41,631 bases of DNA from CAYLMM01 sp964384825 (lineage in GTDB: Bacteria; Krumholzibacteriota; Krumholzibacteriia; LZORAL124-64-63): NCBI GenBank assembly GCA_964384825.1, contig CAYLMM010000020.1, forward strand, positions 1 to 41,631. The letters run 5' to 3'. The translations under genes and the position numbers were made by a program. Below, one piece after another: positions 7,322 through 15,310 of the stretch. Positions within the stretch are counted from its first letter, which is position 1, and each line of letters begins with the position of its first letter. The notes under the pieces were generated by a model. It saw only the letters and a list, made by a program, of their open reading frames with translations. It did not search any database and had not been told where the DNA came from.

Positions 7322-9568
7322 CTAGAAGAACCGCTTCATCTCCAATCCGAAGCACCGCGGCTCGTTCACGAACCCGGTCAGGTTGTTGAAGTCGATGCCG
7401 CCGGTGCGGTACTCGACGTCGGTGATGTTCCGGGCGAACGCGGCCACCTCGTAGGAGTGGTCGTAGGGCGCGTAGCCGATGCGCAGGCCGCCCTCGATCA
7501 TCCCGTCCTCGGTGAACTCGGTCGACTCGTACAGGAAGAAGCTGACCTCGCTGCGGTACGCCCAGTCGGTGTACAGGAACAGCTCGCCGTCGTCGCCCAG
7601 GGGCGTCGCGCCGCGGGCGGTGACGTTGAACACCCACTCCGGGGCGTTGGGCAGCGAGTTGCCGTCGATCGAGACCAGGGTCGGGTCGGTCGGATGGTCG
7701 GGATCGAGCAGCGTCACGCCGGCCGCGCCGGGCTTCTGGGTGTAAAGATCGGGATCGTCGATCTCGGTGTTGTTGTAGCTGGCGCCGACGGTGAAGAACA
7801 GCCGGTCGCTGGGCAGCAGCTCGAGATCGGCCTCGAAACCGTAGCCCTTGGTCTTGTCGGCGTTCAGCAGGCGGTTGAAGTTGGCGCCGCCGCCGACGGC
7901 GGTCAGCTGCTGGTCCTGCATGTCGTAGTAGAAGACGCTGAAGTTGGCCCGGGCCCGCCGCCCGATGTTCGACTTCACGCCGGTCTCGAACGACAGGATC
8001 TTCTCGGTGTCGGCCACGGTGACCTCGTCGCCGAACAGCAGGCGGCCCTGGATGCTCGGGGCGCGGAAGCTGCTGGCGATCCGGCCGTAGACGTTCACGT
8101 CCTCGGTCGCGGCGTACATGCCGCTGAGGTCCCAGCTGACGAACTCGTCGGACGGGTTGACCTTGATCGGATCCAGCGGATCAGCTCCGATCGGCGACTC
8201 GTCGCGCCGGGCTGTGAAGTCCTTCTCGTCGTCGGAGTAGCGCACGCCGCCGGAGGCGGTGAAGCGGTCGGTCAGGTTCACGTCGACGGTGCCGAAGACC
8301 GCCCAGGCGGTCGTCTCCTGGTGCTGGTAGGCGTAGCCGTTCTGCACGCCGCCGCCCAGGGTGTCGTAGTTGATGGTGTCGATCTCCAGATCCTCGTCGA
8401 AGTAGAACATGCCGGCCTGGAAGTTCCAGTCTTCCCAGTCGTTGCTGGCCAGCCGGATCTCCTCGGTGAACTGGTTCAGCTTGGGGATTCCGTCGGCGGT
8501 CTCGGCGGGGAAGCGGAAGTTGTCGAAATCGTAGACGACTCCGCCGTCCACGTCGCCGCGGCTGTAGATCGTGCCGTCCTCGTAGCCGGTGACCGAGGTC
8601 AGGGTGACGTCGCCGAAGTCGTACTCCAGCCTGGCCACGCCGCCGCGCTCCTCGACCCGCTGCTCATTGCCGCCGTCGACCGCGATCTTGTCGCGCTCGA
8701 AGCCGTCGACGATGTCGTTGCTGCCCGACTCGACCAGGTCGGCCCGGAACAGCCGCGCGGTGCCGTCGAGGTTGCGCATGTGCACGTTGAACAGCGCGCT
8801 GAAGTTGTCCGCCGGCGTCAGCAGCATCTGCATGCGGCCTGCGAAGTCGTCGTACCCGCCGAGAGCGTTTTCCTGGCCGGTGTAGGTGTTGTCGACCCAG
8901 TCGTTGCGGCCCTGGTACAGAACCGACACGCGGGCGGCCAGCACGTCCTCGACCAGCGAGCCGTTCTGGGCGGCCTCGACCTGGATCGAGCTGTAGGTGC
9001 CGTAGGAGACCCGGCTGAAGCCCCCGCTCTCATGGGAAGGCTTGCGCGATTCGAACTTCACGATCCCCGCCGGCGTGTTGCGGCCGAACAGGGTACCCTG
9101 GGGCCCGCGCAGGACCTCGACCCGCTCGAGATCGAAGATCGGATAGCCCTTCAGGATGGGATTCTCGAGCACCACCTCGTCGTAGACCAGCGACACCGGC
9201 TGCGAGGCGTTCAGATCGAAGTCCGTGTTGCCGAGCCCGCGGATGTAGAAGCGGGGCAGCGTCCGGCCGTAGGACGATTCGATGTGCAGGCTGGGCACCC
9301 GCGACGATAGCAGGCGGATGTCCTGGCCGCCGGAGGTGATCACGTCGAGCTTCTCGTCGCTGACCGTGACGACCGACGAGGGCACGTCGCGCACGTCCTG
9401 CTCGCGCTTCTGGGCGGTGACCAGCACTTCTTCGGGCAGCTGTCCGGAAACCTGCGCCGGCTCTTCCTGGGCGGGCGCTGTCTCCTGCTGGGCGATCGCC
9501 GCGCCGGCGATCACCAGCGCGAGTACGAGGATTCCCGAACCGATGAGCCATTTGTCGAGACACTTCAT
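7322..9568 (-). CDS. TonB-dependent outer-membrane receptor
   Basis: 748 aa. The frame stays open far upstream, but ATG 9568 has GGGAGG about 6 nt before it and starts a signal peptide (WLIGSGILVLALVIAGAAIA, cleaved after AIA near 27). A TonB-box-like segment EEVLVTAQ (46-53) precedes the plug domain (about 55-175: VPSSVVTV, RFYIRGLG, VSLVYDEVVL, LERVEVLRGPQGTLFGRNTPAG). The rest is a beta-barrel ending in a terminal Phe (FGLEMKRFF), as needed for outer-membrane assembly. The plug resembles receptors for siderophores or plant/algal-derived small molecules. The substrate cannot be read from sequence. It converges on the TonB2-type operon, 48 bp away, which could energise it. Confidence 0.95.
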   Translation of the reverse strand: MKCLDKWLIGSGILVLALVIAGAAIAQQETAPAQEEPAQVSGQLPEEVLVTAQKREQDVRDVPSSVVTVSDEKLDVITSGGQDIRLLSSRVPSLHIESSYGRTLPRFYIRGLGNTDFDLNASQPVSLVYDEVVLENPILKGYPIFDLERVEVLRGPQGTLFGRNTPAGIVKFESRKPSHESGGFSRVSYGTYSSIQVEAAQNGSLVEDVLAARVSVLYQGRNDWVDNTYTGQENALGGYDDFAGRMQMLLTPADNFSALFNVHMRNLDGTARLFRADLVESGSNDIVDGFERDKIAVDGGNEQRVEERGGVARLEYDFGDVTLTSVTGYEDGTIYSRGDVDGGVVYDFDNFRFPAETADGIPKLNQFTEEIRLASNDWEDWNFQAGMFYFDEDLEIDTINYDTLGGGVQNGYAYQHQETTAWAVFGTVDVNLTDRFTASGGVRYSDDEKDFTARRDESPIGADPLDPIKVNPSDEFVSWDLSGMYAATEDVNVYGRIASSFRAPSIQGRLLFGDEVTVADTEKILSFETGVKSNIGRRARANFSVFYYDMQDQQLTAVGGGANFNRLLNADKTKGYGFEADLELLPSDRLFFTVGASYNNTEIDDPDLYTQKPGAAGVTLLDPDHPTDPTLVSIDGNSLPNAPEWVFNVTARGATPLGDDGELFLYTDWAYRSEVSFFLYESTEFTEDGMIEGGLRIGYAPYDHSYEVAAFARNITDVEYRTGGIDFNNLTGFVNEPRCFGLEMKRFF

Positions 9569-9595
9569 CGTCTTCCTCCCCCATGGAACGATCTG

Positions 9596-9615
9596 TCTGC
9601 GCCGGTCTGCGCCGG
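9596..9615. repeat. Tandem 10-bp repeat in receptor leader
   Basis: TCTGCGCCGG occurs twice in direct succession, 28-47 bp upstream of the receptor start codon, between the candidate promoter (9643-9671) and the ribosome site. It could be a regulator site or chance. Only these two copies were noticed. Confidence 0.5.
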
Positions 9616-9642
9616 AACAGTTGCAGGACTGCCGTCGGCTGC

Positions 9643-9671
9643 ATCCTAGCACCCGCGCATCTGGATGTCTG
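9643..9671 (-). promoter_or_regulatory. Candidate promoter of TonB-dependent receptor
   Basis: On the minus strand CAGACA (9671-9666), 17 nt, then TAGGAT (9648-9643). Each hexamer matches four of six sigma-70 positions. It would give a leader of about 70 nt. The match is moderate and unconfirmed. Confidence 0.35.
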
Positions 9672-9698
9672 CTAAATCCGGAAACGGAAATCATGATC

Positions 9699-9736
9699 GC
9701 CCGGGGCCGAGCCGACCAGCGCTCTGCGCCCCGGGC
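9699..9736 (-). terminator. GC-rich hairpin downstream of deoD
   Basis: GCCCGGGGC and GCCCCGGGC form a perfect 9-bp stem around a 20-nt loop, starting 27 bp after the deoD stop on the minus strand. There is no real T-run after it (GATCATGATTT), so it is at best a weak terminator separating deoD from the receptor gene. Confidence 0.35.
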
Positions 9737-9762
9737 GAAAGCTTCCGATGGCGGGGAATCGA

Positions 9763-10464
9763 TCAGGGCAGGGCGGCCAGCGCGATCTCGGCCATCTGCG
9801 GGAAGGCCCTTTCGCGCTGCTCGGCCGTGGCGGCCAGGCCGGTCACCACGTTGTCGCTGACCGTCAGCACCGAGAGCGCCGACACCTTGTGCCGGGCGGC
9901 CAGGGTGTACAGACCGGAGGTCTCCATCTCGCAGACCAGGGCGCCGTGATCGGCCCACACGCGCCACCAGTCGGGATCCTCGTCGTAGAACGTGTCCGAG
10001 GAGAGCATCCCCCCCACGTGGACCTTCGCCCCCCGCTCGCCGGCGGCCCGGTAGGCCTTCAGCAGCAGATCGAAGTCGGCCGTCGGCGCGAAATCCAGGC
10101 CGCCGAAACGGCGCCGGTTCATGCTGGAGTTGGTCGAGGACGACATCGGCAAGACGATGTCGCCGACGTCGAGACCGGGCTGGATCGCGCCGCAGGTGCC
10201 GACGCGGATCAGCGTGCTGACGTCGTATTCGGTGATCAGCTCGTGTACGTAGATGGCCAAGGTCGGCATGCCCATGCCCGTGCCCATCACCGAGACCCGC
10301 CGGCCGTCGTAGGTGCCGGTGTAGCCGTACATGCCCCGGATCTCGTTGAAGCAGACCGCGTCCTGCAGGAAGGTCTCGGCGAAGAACCGGGCCCGCAAGG
10401 GGTCGCCCGGCAACAGGATCGATGGAGCGATCTGCCCCTTTTCGGCGCCGATGTGGATGCTCAC
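9763..10464 (-). CDS. deoD: Purine-nucleoside phosphorylase, DeoD type
   Basis: 233 aa, the usual length. It starts with GTG 10464, preceded at 6 nt by GGGAGG. It catalyses phosphorolysis of purine (deoxy)nucleosides to base and ribose-1-phosphate in the cytoplasm. The hexameric DeoD signature residues are present: the phosphate-binding loop LLPGDPLRA (G20, R24), R43 in EIRGM, RVGTCGA (R87), CEMET (E179, M180, E181) and D204 in TVSDN. Family enzymes usually have SDH at the last site; here it is SDN, but the catalytic Asp is kept. It is cut off from the DUF378 gene upstream by a strong terminator and so is probably transcribed alone. Confidence 0.96.
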   Translation of the reverse strand: MSIHIGAEKGQIAPSILLPGDPLRARFFAETFLQDAVCFNEIRGMYGYTGTYDGRRVSVMGTGMGMPTLAIYVHELITEYDVSTLIRVGTCGAIQPGLDVGDIVLPMSSSTNSSMNRRRFGGLDFAPTADFDLLLKAYRAAGERGAKVHVGGMLSSDTFYDEDPDWWRVWADHGALVCEMETSGLYTLAARHKVSALSVLTVSDNVVTGLAATAEQRERAFPQMAEIALAALP

Positions 10465-10490
10465 CGCGAACCTCCCGCGGAATCGGAGTG

Positions 10491-10531
10491 CGATAAAAAG
10501 GCGAGGAAGCCCGAAGAACCGGACTTCCTCG
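10491..10531 (-). terminator. Intrinsic terminator after DUF378 gene
   Basis: CGAGGAAG (10502-10509) pairs with CTTCCTCG (10524-10531). An inner CCG/CGG stem closes a 6-nt loop. On the minus strand the hairpin is followed by CCTTTTTATCG (T5). It lies between the DUF378 stop and the deoD start. Confidence 0.8.
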
Positions 10532-10573
10532 ACCCCGATCCGGCCTCGCGGCCGGAATCACGACGGAAACGGA

Positions 10574-10786
10574 TCAGCCGCGGGCCCAGCGGCTCCGGAT
10601 CCCTTTCCACATCAAGGCCTGGTAGACGGCGCACAGCCCCACGATCGTGTAGACGACCCTCGAGAGGAACGCCTCGGGCCCGCCGAAGATGGCGGCCACC
10701 AGATCGAATTTGAACAGGCCCACCAGACCCCAGTTCAATCCGCCGATCACGAGCAACACGGCGACGACGACATCCAGATTCTTCAC
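10574..10786 (-). CDS. DUF378 family small membrane protein
   Basis: 70 aa, starting with GTG 10786, with GGAGG 6 nt upstream. It has two predicted membrane helices, about 5-26 (VVVAVLLVIGGLNWGLVGLF) and 38-58 (SRVVYTIVGLCAVYQALMW). The motif GGLNWGLVGLFKFDLVAAIFG followed by VYTIVGLCAVY is the DUF378 signature. The function of this widespread family is unknown. It is a monocistronic unit judging from the strong terminator after it. Confidence 0.92.
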   Translation of the reverse strand: MKNLDVVVAVLLVIGGLNWGLVGLFKFDLVAAIFGGPEAFLSRVVYTIVGLCAVYQALMWKGIRSRWARG

Positions 10787-10902
10787 GCCACACCTCCATG
10801 CCGGAATGGGCGAGGAAGACTTGGGATCACATCGCCGAGACTACCGACATCGCGGACCCGGAGTCAAGGCCGCTGGTGACCGTGCATCCCGGACCGGGCG
10901 AT

Positions 10903-13026
10903 CTACATCAGCCCCCTCTGGCGCAGCAAGGGCTCGATGACCGGCTCGCGGCCGCGGAAATCCGTGTACATCTCCATGAAGTCGGCCGTGCCGTTGCGCT
11001 CCAGGACCGAAGTGCGGAAGCGCCGCGCCGTCTCCTGGTCGAAGAGGCTGGTCTCGCGGAAGGCCTCGAAGGCGTCGCAGTCCAGCACTCCGCTCCAGAT
11101 GTAGCCGTAGTATCCGGCCGCGTATCCGCCGATGACGTGCGCGAAATAGCTCGAACGGTACCGCGGGACGATCTCGTCGATCAGGCCGATGCCGTCGAGG
11201 TATTCCTTCTCGAAGGCCATCACGTCGAGGCCGGCCGGCTCGGCCAGGGTGTGCAGCTTCATGTCCAACAGGCTCGCCGCGAGATATTCCACCGTGGCGA
11301 ATCCCTGGTTGAAGTGGCCGCTGCCCTCGATCTTGGCGATCAGCGCGTCGGGAATCGTCTCGCCGGTCCGGTAATGCTTGGCGTAATGCCGCATCACTTC
11401 GGGTTCGAGGGCCCAGTGCTCCATGATCTGGCTGGGCAGCTCGGAGAAGTCGGCCGACCGGAACGTGGTGCGGTAGGTCACGTTCGAGAGCATGCCGTCC
11501 AGGGCGTGGCCGAATTCGTGGAAGATGGTCTCGACCTCGTCGAGGCTCAGCAGCGCCGGCACGTCGCCCGAGGGGCGCGTGAAGTTGCAGACCACGTTCA
11601 TGACCGGATCGACCTCTTCGCCGAAGGCCCGGTTCTGCCGCCGGTAGGAGGTGCACCACGCGCCCTGCCGCTTGCTGGCCCGCGGATGGAAATCCATGTA
11701 GATGACCGCGCAATGCGAGCCGTCGGCCTCCTTGACCTCGAAGACCTGGGCCTCGGGATGGGGCTTGGGCATGCCCTCCAGCGGCTCGAAGGTCAGCCCG
11801 TAGAGCTGGTTGGCCACCCAGAACACGCCTTCGCGCACCTTGTCGAGCTGGAAATAGGGACGCAGTTCGTTGTCGTCGAGCTCGTACTTCTGCCTGCGCA
11901 GCTTCTCGGCGTAGAACCACCAGTCCCAGGATGCGAGCTCGAAGCCGCCGTTTTCGGCGTCGATGATCGCCTGCATCTCGACGACCTCTTTCTTGGCCAC
12001 CGGCAGCGCCGACTCCCACAGCAGGTCGAGCAGCTCGTAGACCTTCTCCGGGGTGCCCGCCATCCTGTTCTCCAGCACGTAGTCGGCGTAGGTCTGGTAG
12101 CCCAGCAGATGCGCGCGTTCGACCCGCAGGTCGACGATCTCGGACATGACGCCGGTGTTGTCGTGCTCGTTGCCGTTGTTGCCGCGCATGGTGTAGGCGG
12201 TGTAGAGGCGCCGGCGCAGGTCGCGGTTCTCGGCGTAGGTCAGGAACGGCAGCATGCTCGGCTTGTGGGTCGTGAACAGCCACGCGCCTTCGTGGCCCGC
12301 GGCGGCGGCGGCCTCGGCCGCGGTCTCGACCACCGAGGCGGGCAGGCCGGCCAGGTCGGCCTCGTCGTCGACGACCAGCTCGAAGCCGTTGGTCTCGGCC
12401 AGCAGGTTGTCGCCGAACTCGACCCGCAGCGCCGAAAGCGACTGGTTGATCTCCCTCAGGCGCGCCTGCTGCTCATCGTTCAGCAGGGCCCCGTTGCGGA
12501 CGTAGCGCTTGTAGATCTTCTCCAGCAGGAAGGCCTGCTCGGAGTCCAGATCCAGATCCGCGCGCGCGTCGTAGACGGCCTTCACCCGGTCGAAGATGCG
12601 CTTGTCCAGACGCAGCTCGTCGCCGTGGGCCGCCAGCCGGGGCGACATCCGCTTGTTGATCGCCTGGAGCTGTTCGTTGGTGTTGGCGCCGGTCAGGTTG
12701 TGGAAGATCGTCGTCACCTCGCCGAGCAACAGGCCCGCGCGGTCCAGCGCCGCGATCGTGTTCTCGAAGGTGGGCGGCTCGGGATTGACGGCGATGGCCT
12801 CGACCTCGGCCTTCTCCCGCTTCATGCCCTCTTCGAATGCCGGCTCGAAGTGTTCGGGCTCGATGCGGTCGAACGGGGGCACGTCGAAGTTCGTGCCGTA
12901 GGGTTGCAGCAGGGGATTATCGGTCATCGCAACCTCCTCGCCGGTCTGCGGCGAACAGCCGAAACAGGCGAAGAGCACGAGCAGCGCTCCGGTACCGAGC
13001 ATCAGGATCGAGGTCGTTCTGTTCAT
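10903..13026 (-). CDS. M3 family zinc metallopeptidase (Dcp/oligopeptidase A-like)
   Basis: 707 aa. It begins with a hydrophobic export segment (SILMLGTGALLVLFACFGC) and a cysteine in a lipobox-like context, so it is probably an outer- or inner-membrane lipoprotein facing the periplasm. Cytoplasmic M3 enzymes lack this. The zinc motif HEFGH is at residues 503-507 (FHEFGHALDG), with the third ligand Glu about 25-30 residues downstream in the SQIMEHW region. Other M3 hallmarks are MDFHPRASKRQGAWCTSY, GHFNQGFAT and SYFAHVIGGYAAGYYGY. Members cleave short peptides, Dcp releasing C-terminal dipeptides. A role in periplasmic peptide degradation is likely. The ribosome site is weak (AAGGGAA). Confidence 0.93.
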   Translation of the reverse strand: MNRTTSILMLGTGALLVLFACFGCSPQTGEEVAMTDNPLLQPYGTNFDVPPFDRIEPEHFEPAFEEGMKREKAEVEAIAVNPEPPTFENTIAALDRAGLLLGEVTTIFHNLTGANTNEQLQAINKRMSPRLAAHGDELRLDKRIFDRVKAVYDARADLDLDSEQAFLLEKIYKRYVRNGALLNDEQQARLREINQSLSALRVEFGDNLLAETNGFELVVDDEADLAGLPASVVETAAEAAAAAGHEGAWLFTTHKPSMLPFLTYAENRDLRRRLYTAYTMRGNNGNEHDNTGVMSEIVDLRVERAHLLGYQTYADYVLENRMAGTPEKVYELLDLLWESALPVAKKEVVEMQAIIDAENGGFELASWDWWFYAEKLRRQKYELDDNELRPYFQLDKVREGVFWVANQLYGLTFEPLEGMPKPHPEAQVFEVKEADGSHCAVIYMDFHPRASKRQGAWCTSYRRQNRAFGEEVDPVMNVVCNFTRPSGDVPALLSLDEVETIFHEFGHALDGMLSNVTYRTTFRSADFSELPSQIMEHWALEPEVMRHYAKHYRTGETIPDALIAKIEGSGHFNQGFATVEYLAASLLDMKLHTLAEPAGLDVMAFEKEYLDGIGLIDEIVPRYRSSYFAHVIGGYAAGYYGYIWSGVLDCDAFEAFRETSLFDQETARRFRTSVLERNGTADFMEMYTDFRGREPVIEPLLRQRGLM

Positions 13027-13173
13027 CTGCGCGTTCCCTTCGTGTTTTCCGGTGGGCTTGTCGAGGCGATCGGGACCGCGGGATGATCCGCCGCGGCCGC
13101 CGCGAACTCGTGGGCTTCGAATATGCCAGAGCCGGGCTCGGATTCAAAGCGCGGAGTCGGGGACCGTATTCAG

Positions 13174-13209
13174 TTGATCATTCGCGCCATTGGAATCATA
13201 TGTTATGCT
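13174..13209 (+). promoter_or_regulatory. Candidate promoter region, small secreted protein
   Basis: An A+T-rich stretch in the 258-bp divergent gap. TTGATC (13174-13179) and an extended -10-like TGTTATGCT (13201-13209) are present, but their spacing is not canonical. Nothing else in 13027-13284 looks like a gene. Confidence 0.25.
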
Positions 13210-13284
13210 TGTTGTCCGCAATCATGATGATCGCCAGAGAATCCAGGATTCTCGTTTCTTCGTTCACATCACCCGGAGGCTTCC

Positions 13285-13926
13285 ATGCTGCGCCCGAAAG
13301 CTATCGTTCTGTCCCTGATGCTGCTGCTGATCGCCGCCGCGCCCGCGATGGCGGACGAGGTCCTGACCGTCGCCGCCGACAGCACCCTCGCCGGACAGGC
13401 CGGCTGGGTGGTCCACAGCACACCTTCCAACGGTTCCGGCGCCAGCATCTTCCTGTACGAAGACGCCTCGAAACTCCGATTCGGAGCCAATCGCGAATAC
13501 GGCAGCCAGGAATGGAACATCGTTCCGACGGCCCAGTACTTCGTGCCGACCGCGCCCATGAACGTCGGCGACACCTGGACCTCCCTCGCCACCGACGAAG
13601 GCGACGAGACCGTGGCCGAGGTCGTGTCCGAGGAGACCATCACCACCGCGGCCGGCACCTTCGACTGCCTGCGCGTGGACGTGGAGATGGTCTCGAACCC
13701 CGGCGTCGTGCTGGAATCCTACTGGTTCGCCTGGGGTGTGGGCTTCGTGCGCAACGAGGGTTTCGAGGCCGGCGTCTCCGATTGGCGCGATGAAGTGAGC
13801 AGCTATACGATCGTCGGCGGAACCGGTTACATGCCCGCCGCGGTCGGCAACACCTGGACCCTCGAGGAGATCGTCGTTCCGAACGACGGCGGCAGCTGGG
13901 GCGAGCTGAAGTCGCTGTATCGCTGA
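13285..13926 (+). CDS. Secreted protein of unknown function
   Basis: 213 aa, ATG 13285 with GGAGG 7 nt upstream. A signal peptide (LSLMLLLIAAAPAMA, cleavage near residue 23) is followed by a beta-rich mature domain. The sequence has two similar motifs, PMNVGDTWTSL (about 91-101) and PAAVGNTWTLEE (about 182-193). Between them is an ETITTAAGTFDCLRVDVE...YWFAWGVGFVRNEG pattern that I associate loosely with periplasmic DUF3108-like or uncharacterised lipid-related beta proteins. I do not recognise the family with confidence. It stands alone between the peptidase and rho, on the opposite strand to the peptidase. Confidence 0.85.
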   Translation: MLRPKAIVLSLMLLLIAAAPAMADEVLTVAADSTLAGQAGWVVHSTPSNGSGASIFLYEDASKLRFGANREYGSQEWNIVPTAQYFVPTAPMNVGDTWTSLATDEGDETVAEVVSEETITTAAGTFDCLRVDVEMVSNPGVVLESYWFAWGVGFVRNEGFEAGVSDWRDEVSSYTIVGGTGYMPAAVGNTWTLEEIVVPNDGGSWGELKSLYR

Positions 13927-14057
13927 CAGGGCCCTTCTCCCGCCGAATCCCCTTGCTCTTCGAGGCCGCACCGCTTCCGGCACCCGGATCGACCGGGGGC
14001 CGGAGCGGGGCGGGCGGCAAAGCTCCACATGACCTGGCCTCCCGGATCATCCTGTTG

Positions 14058-14063
14058 TAGAAT
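14058..14063 (+). promoter_or_regulatory. Candidate -10 box for rho
   Basis: TAGAAT, five of six matches to TATAAT, 47 bp before the rho start. No good -35 is seen at 16-18 nt upstream (TGGCCT). A GC-rich imperfect hairpin (about 13970-14020) without a T-run precedes it and may end the upstream gene. Confidence 0.3.
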
Positions 14064-14109
14064 GGCCGCGTAAACCGCAATCCGCGTTCGCCTTCACCCT
14101 CCCACGAAA

Positions 14110-15213
14110 ATGCATGGCATGCCCGACAAAAGCTCCGGCGTCCTGGAGATCCTCCGCAACAATGACGGATACCTCCGCGACCCCGACCGTTCATTCCGCC
14201 CCGATCCCAAGGACGCCTTCGTCCCGCGCCAGCTCATCGGGCGTTTCGGCCTGACCGCCGGCGCCAGGGTCGTCGGCTCCGCCGCGCTGGGCAAGCGCGG
14301 CTTCAAGCTGACCGACGTCGAGAGCGTTTGCGATCTGGCGCCCGCGGCCTTCGGCGAACGCGCTCCCCTGAAGGATCTGCCCGCCGTGAACCCCGACCGG
14401 CGCTTCCGGCTGGGCGACGGCGGCAATCCTTCGATGCGCCTGGTCGAACTCTTCGCTCCGGTCGGCCGGGGCACGCGCGGGCTGATCGTCTCGCCGCCCA
14501 AGGCCGGCAAGACCCAGCTGCTCGAGGACATCGCGCTGGGGATCCACGCCGACTCGCCCGAGACCCGCGTCGTGGCGCTGCTGATCGACGAGCGCCCCGA
14601 GGAGGTGACGTATTTCCGGCGCCGCGTGCCGGCCGAGGTCCTGGCCAGCAGCAGCGACCAGACGCTGGAGGATCACGTCCGGCTGGCGAACCTGACCATG
14701 GCCCAGGTCCGCTGCGAACTGGAATGCGGCCATGACGTGGTGGTGCTGATCGACAGCATCACGCGCATGGGGAGGGCCTTCAACGCCCACGGAGCCGGCT
14801 CGGGCCGGACGATGACCGGCGGGCTGGATTCGCGCGCCCTGGAGATTCCGCGCCGCTTCTTCGGCATGGCCCGCAACATCGAGAACGGGGGCTCGGTGAC
14901 GGTGATCGCCACCGCACTGATCGATACCGGCTCGCGCATGGACGACCTGATCTTCGAGGAGTTCAAGGGCACCGGGAACTGCGAGATCGTGCTGAACCGG
15001 TCGCTGGCCGAGGCCCGGGTCTTCCCCGCCATCGACCTGCTCGCGTCGGGCACTCGCCGCGACGACCTGCTCTACGACGCGGATGAACTGGACGCCATCA
15101 ACACCCTGCGCCGCCGGGGCCAGGACATGACCCCGCGCCAGGCGATCGAGGGCCTGCTGAAGCTGATGGAGGAGCGGCCGACCAACGCCGAGCTGCTGCG
15201 GAACATCGGCTGA
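14110..15213 (+). CDS. rho: Transcription termination factor Rho, short form
   Basis: 367 aa from ATG 14110, or 364 from ATG 14119; neither has a clear ribosome site. This is the ATP-dependent RNA helicase that terminates transcription. The protein begins almost directly at the cold-shock-like RNA-binding domain (GVLEILRNNDGYLRD at 10-24), so the N-terminal helical Rho_N domain (about 47 residues in E. coli) is absent. The P-loop SPPKAGKT is at about 128-135, the catalytic ERPEEV at 161-166, and Walker B VVVLIDS ends at about 216. The Q/R-loop region TGGLDSRAL and PRRFFGMARNIENGGS, DTGSRMD and EEFKGTGN follow. The RNA-contacting segment reads DSITRMGRAFN where most Rho proteins have DSITRLARAYN. 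It could be the sole Rho or a shortened paralogue; the window cannot decide. Confidence 0.93.
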   Translation: MHGMPDKSSGVLEILRNNDGYLRDPDRSFRPDPKDAFVPRQLIGRFGLTAGARVVGSAALGKRGFKLTDVESVCDLAPAAFGERAPLKDLPAVNPDRRFRLGDGGNPSMRLVELFAPVGRGTRGLIVSPPKAGKTQLLEDIALGIHADSPETRVVALLIDERPEEVTYFRRRVPAEVLASSSDQTLEDHVRLANLTMAQVRCELECGHDVVVLIDSITRMGRAFNAHGAGSGRTMTGGLDSRALEIPRRFFGMARNIENGGSVTVIATALIDTGSRMDDLIFEEFKGTGNCEIVLNRSLAEARVFPAIDLLASGTRRDDLLYDADELDAINTLRRRGQDMTPRQAIEGLLKLMEERPTNAELLRNIG

Positions 15214-15252
15214 GCGGCCGCGGCGGGCCGGATCCCGGCCGTCATCGACAAG

Positions 15253-15282
15253 AAGGCCGGCGCCCTCGCGGACGCCGGCCTT
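15253..15282. terminator. Bidirectional intrinsic terminator, rho / binding protein
   Basis: AAGGCCGGCG (15253-15262) pairs perfectly with CGCCGGCCTT (15273-15282) around a 10-nt loop. On the plus strand TTTTC follows for rho; on the minus strand CTTCTTGTC follows for the convergent binding-protein gene. Confidence 0.85.
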
Positions 15283-15310
15283 TTCTCCATCGTGCAGATC
15301 CCCCCGCCGA

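Noticed and set aside
9569..10561. Upstream extension of the first TonB receptor frame through deoD
   Set aside because: The extension has no signal peptide and is antisense-frame noise over deoD; ATG 9568 has a strong ribosome site and starts a signal peptide.
10798..13086. A 762-codon plus-strand open frame opposite the M3 peptidase
   Set aside because: Antisense shadow; the minus strand has the HEFGH zinc motif and full family similarity.
13970..14020. A terminator after the small secreted protein gene
   Set aside because: An imperfect GC-rich hairpin is possible but no T-run follows, so it is not listed as a terminator.
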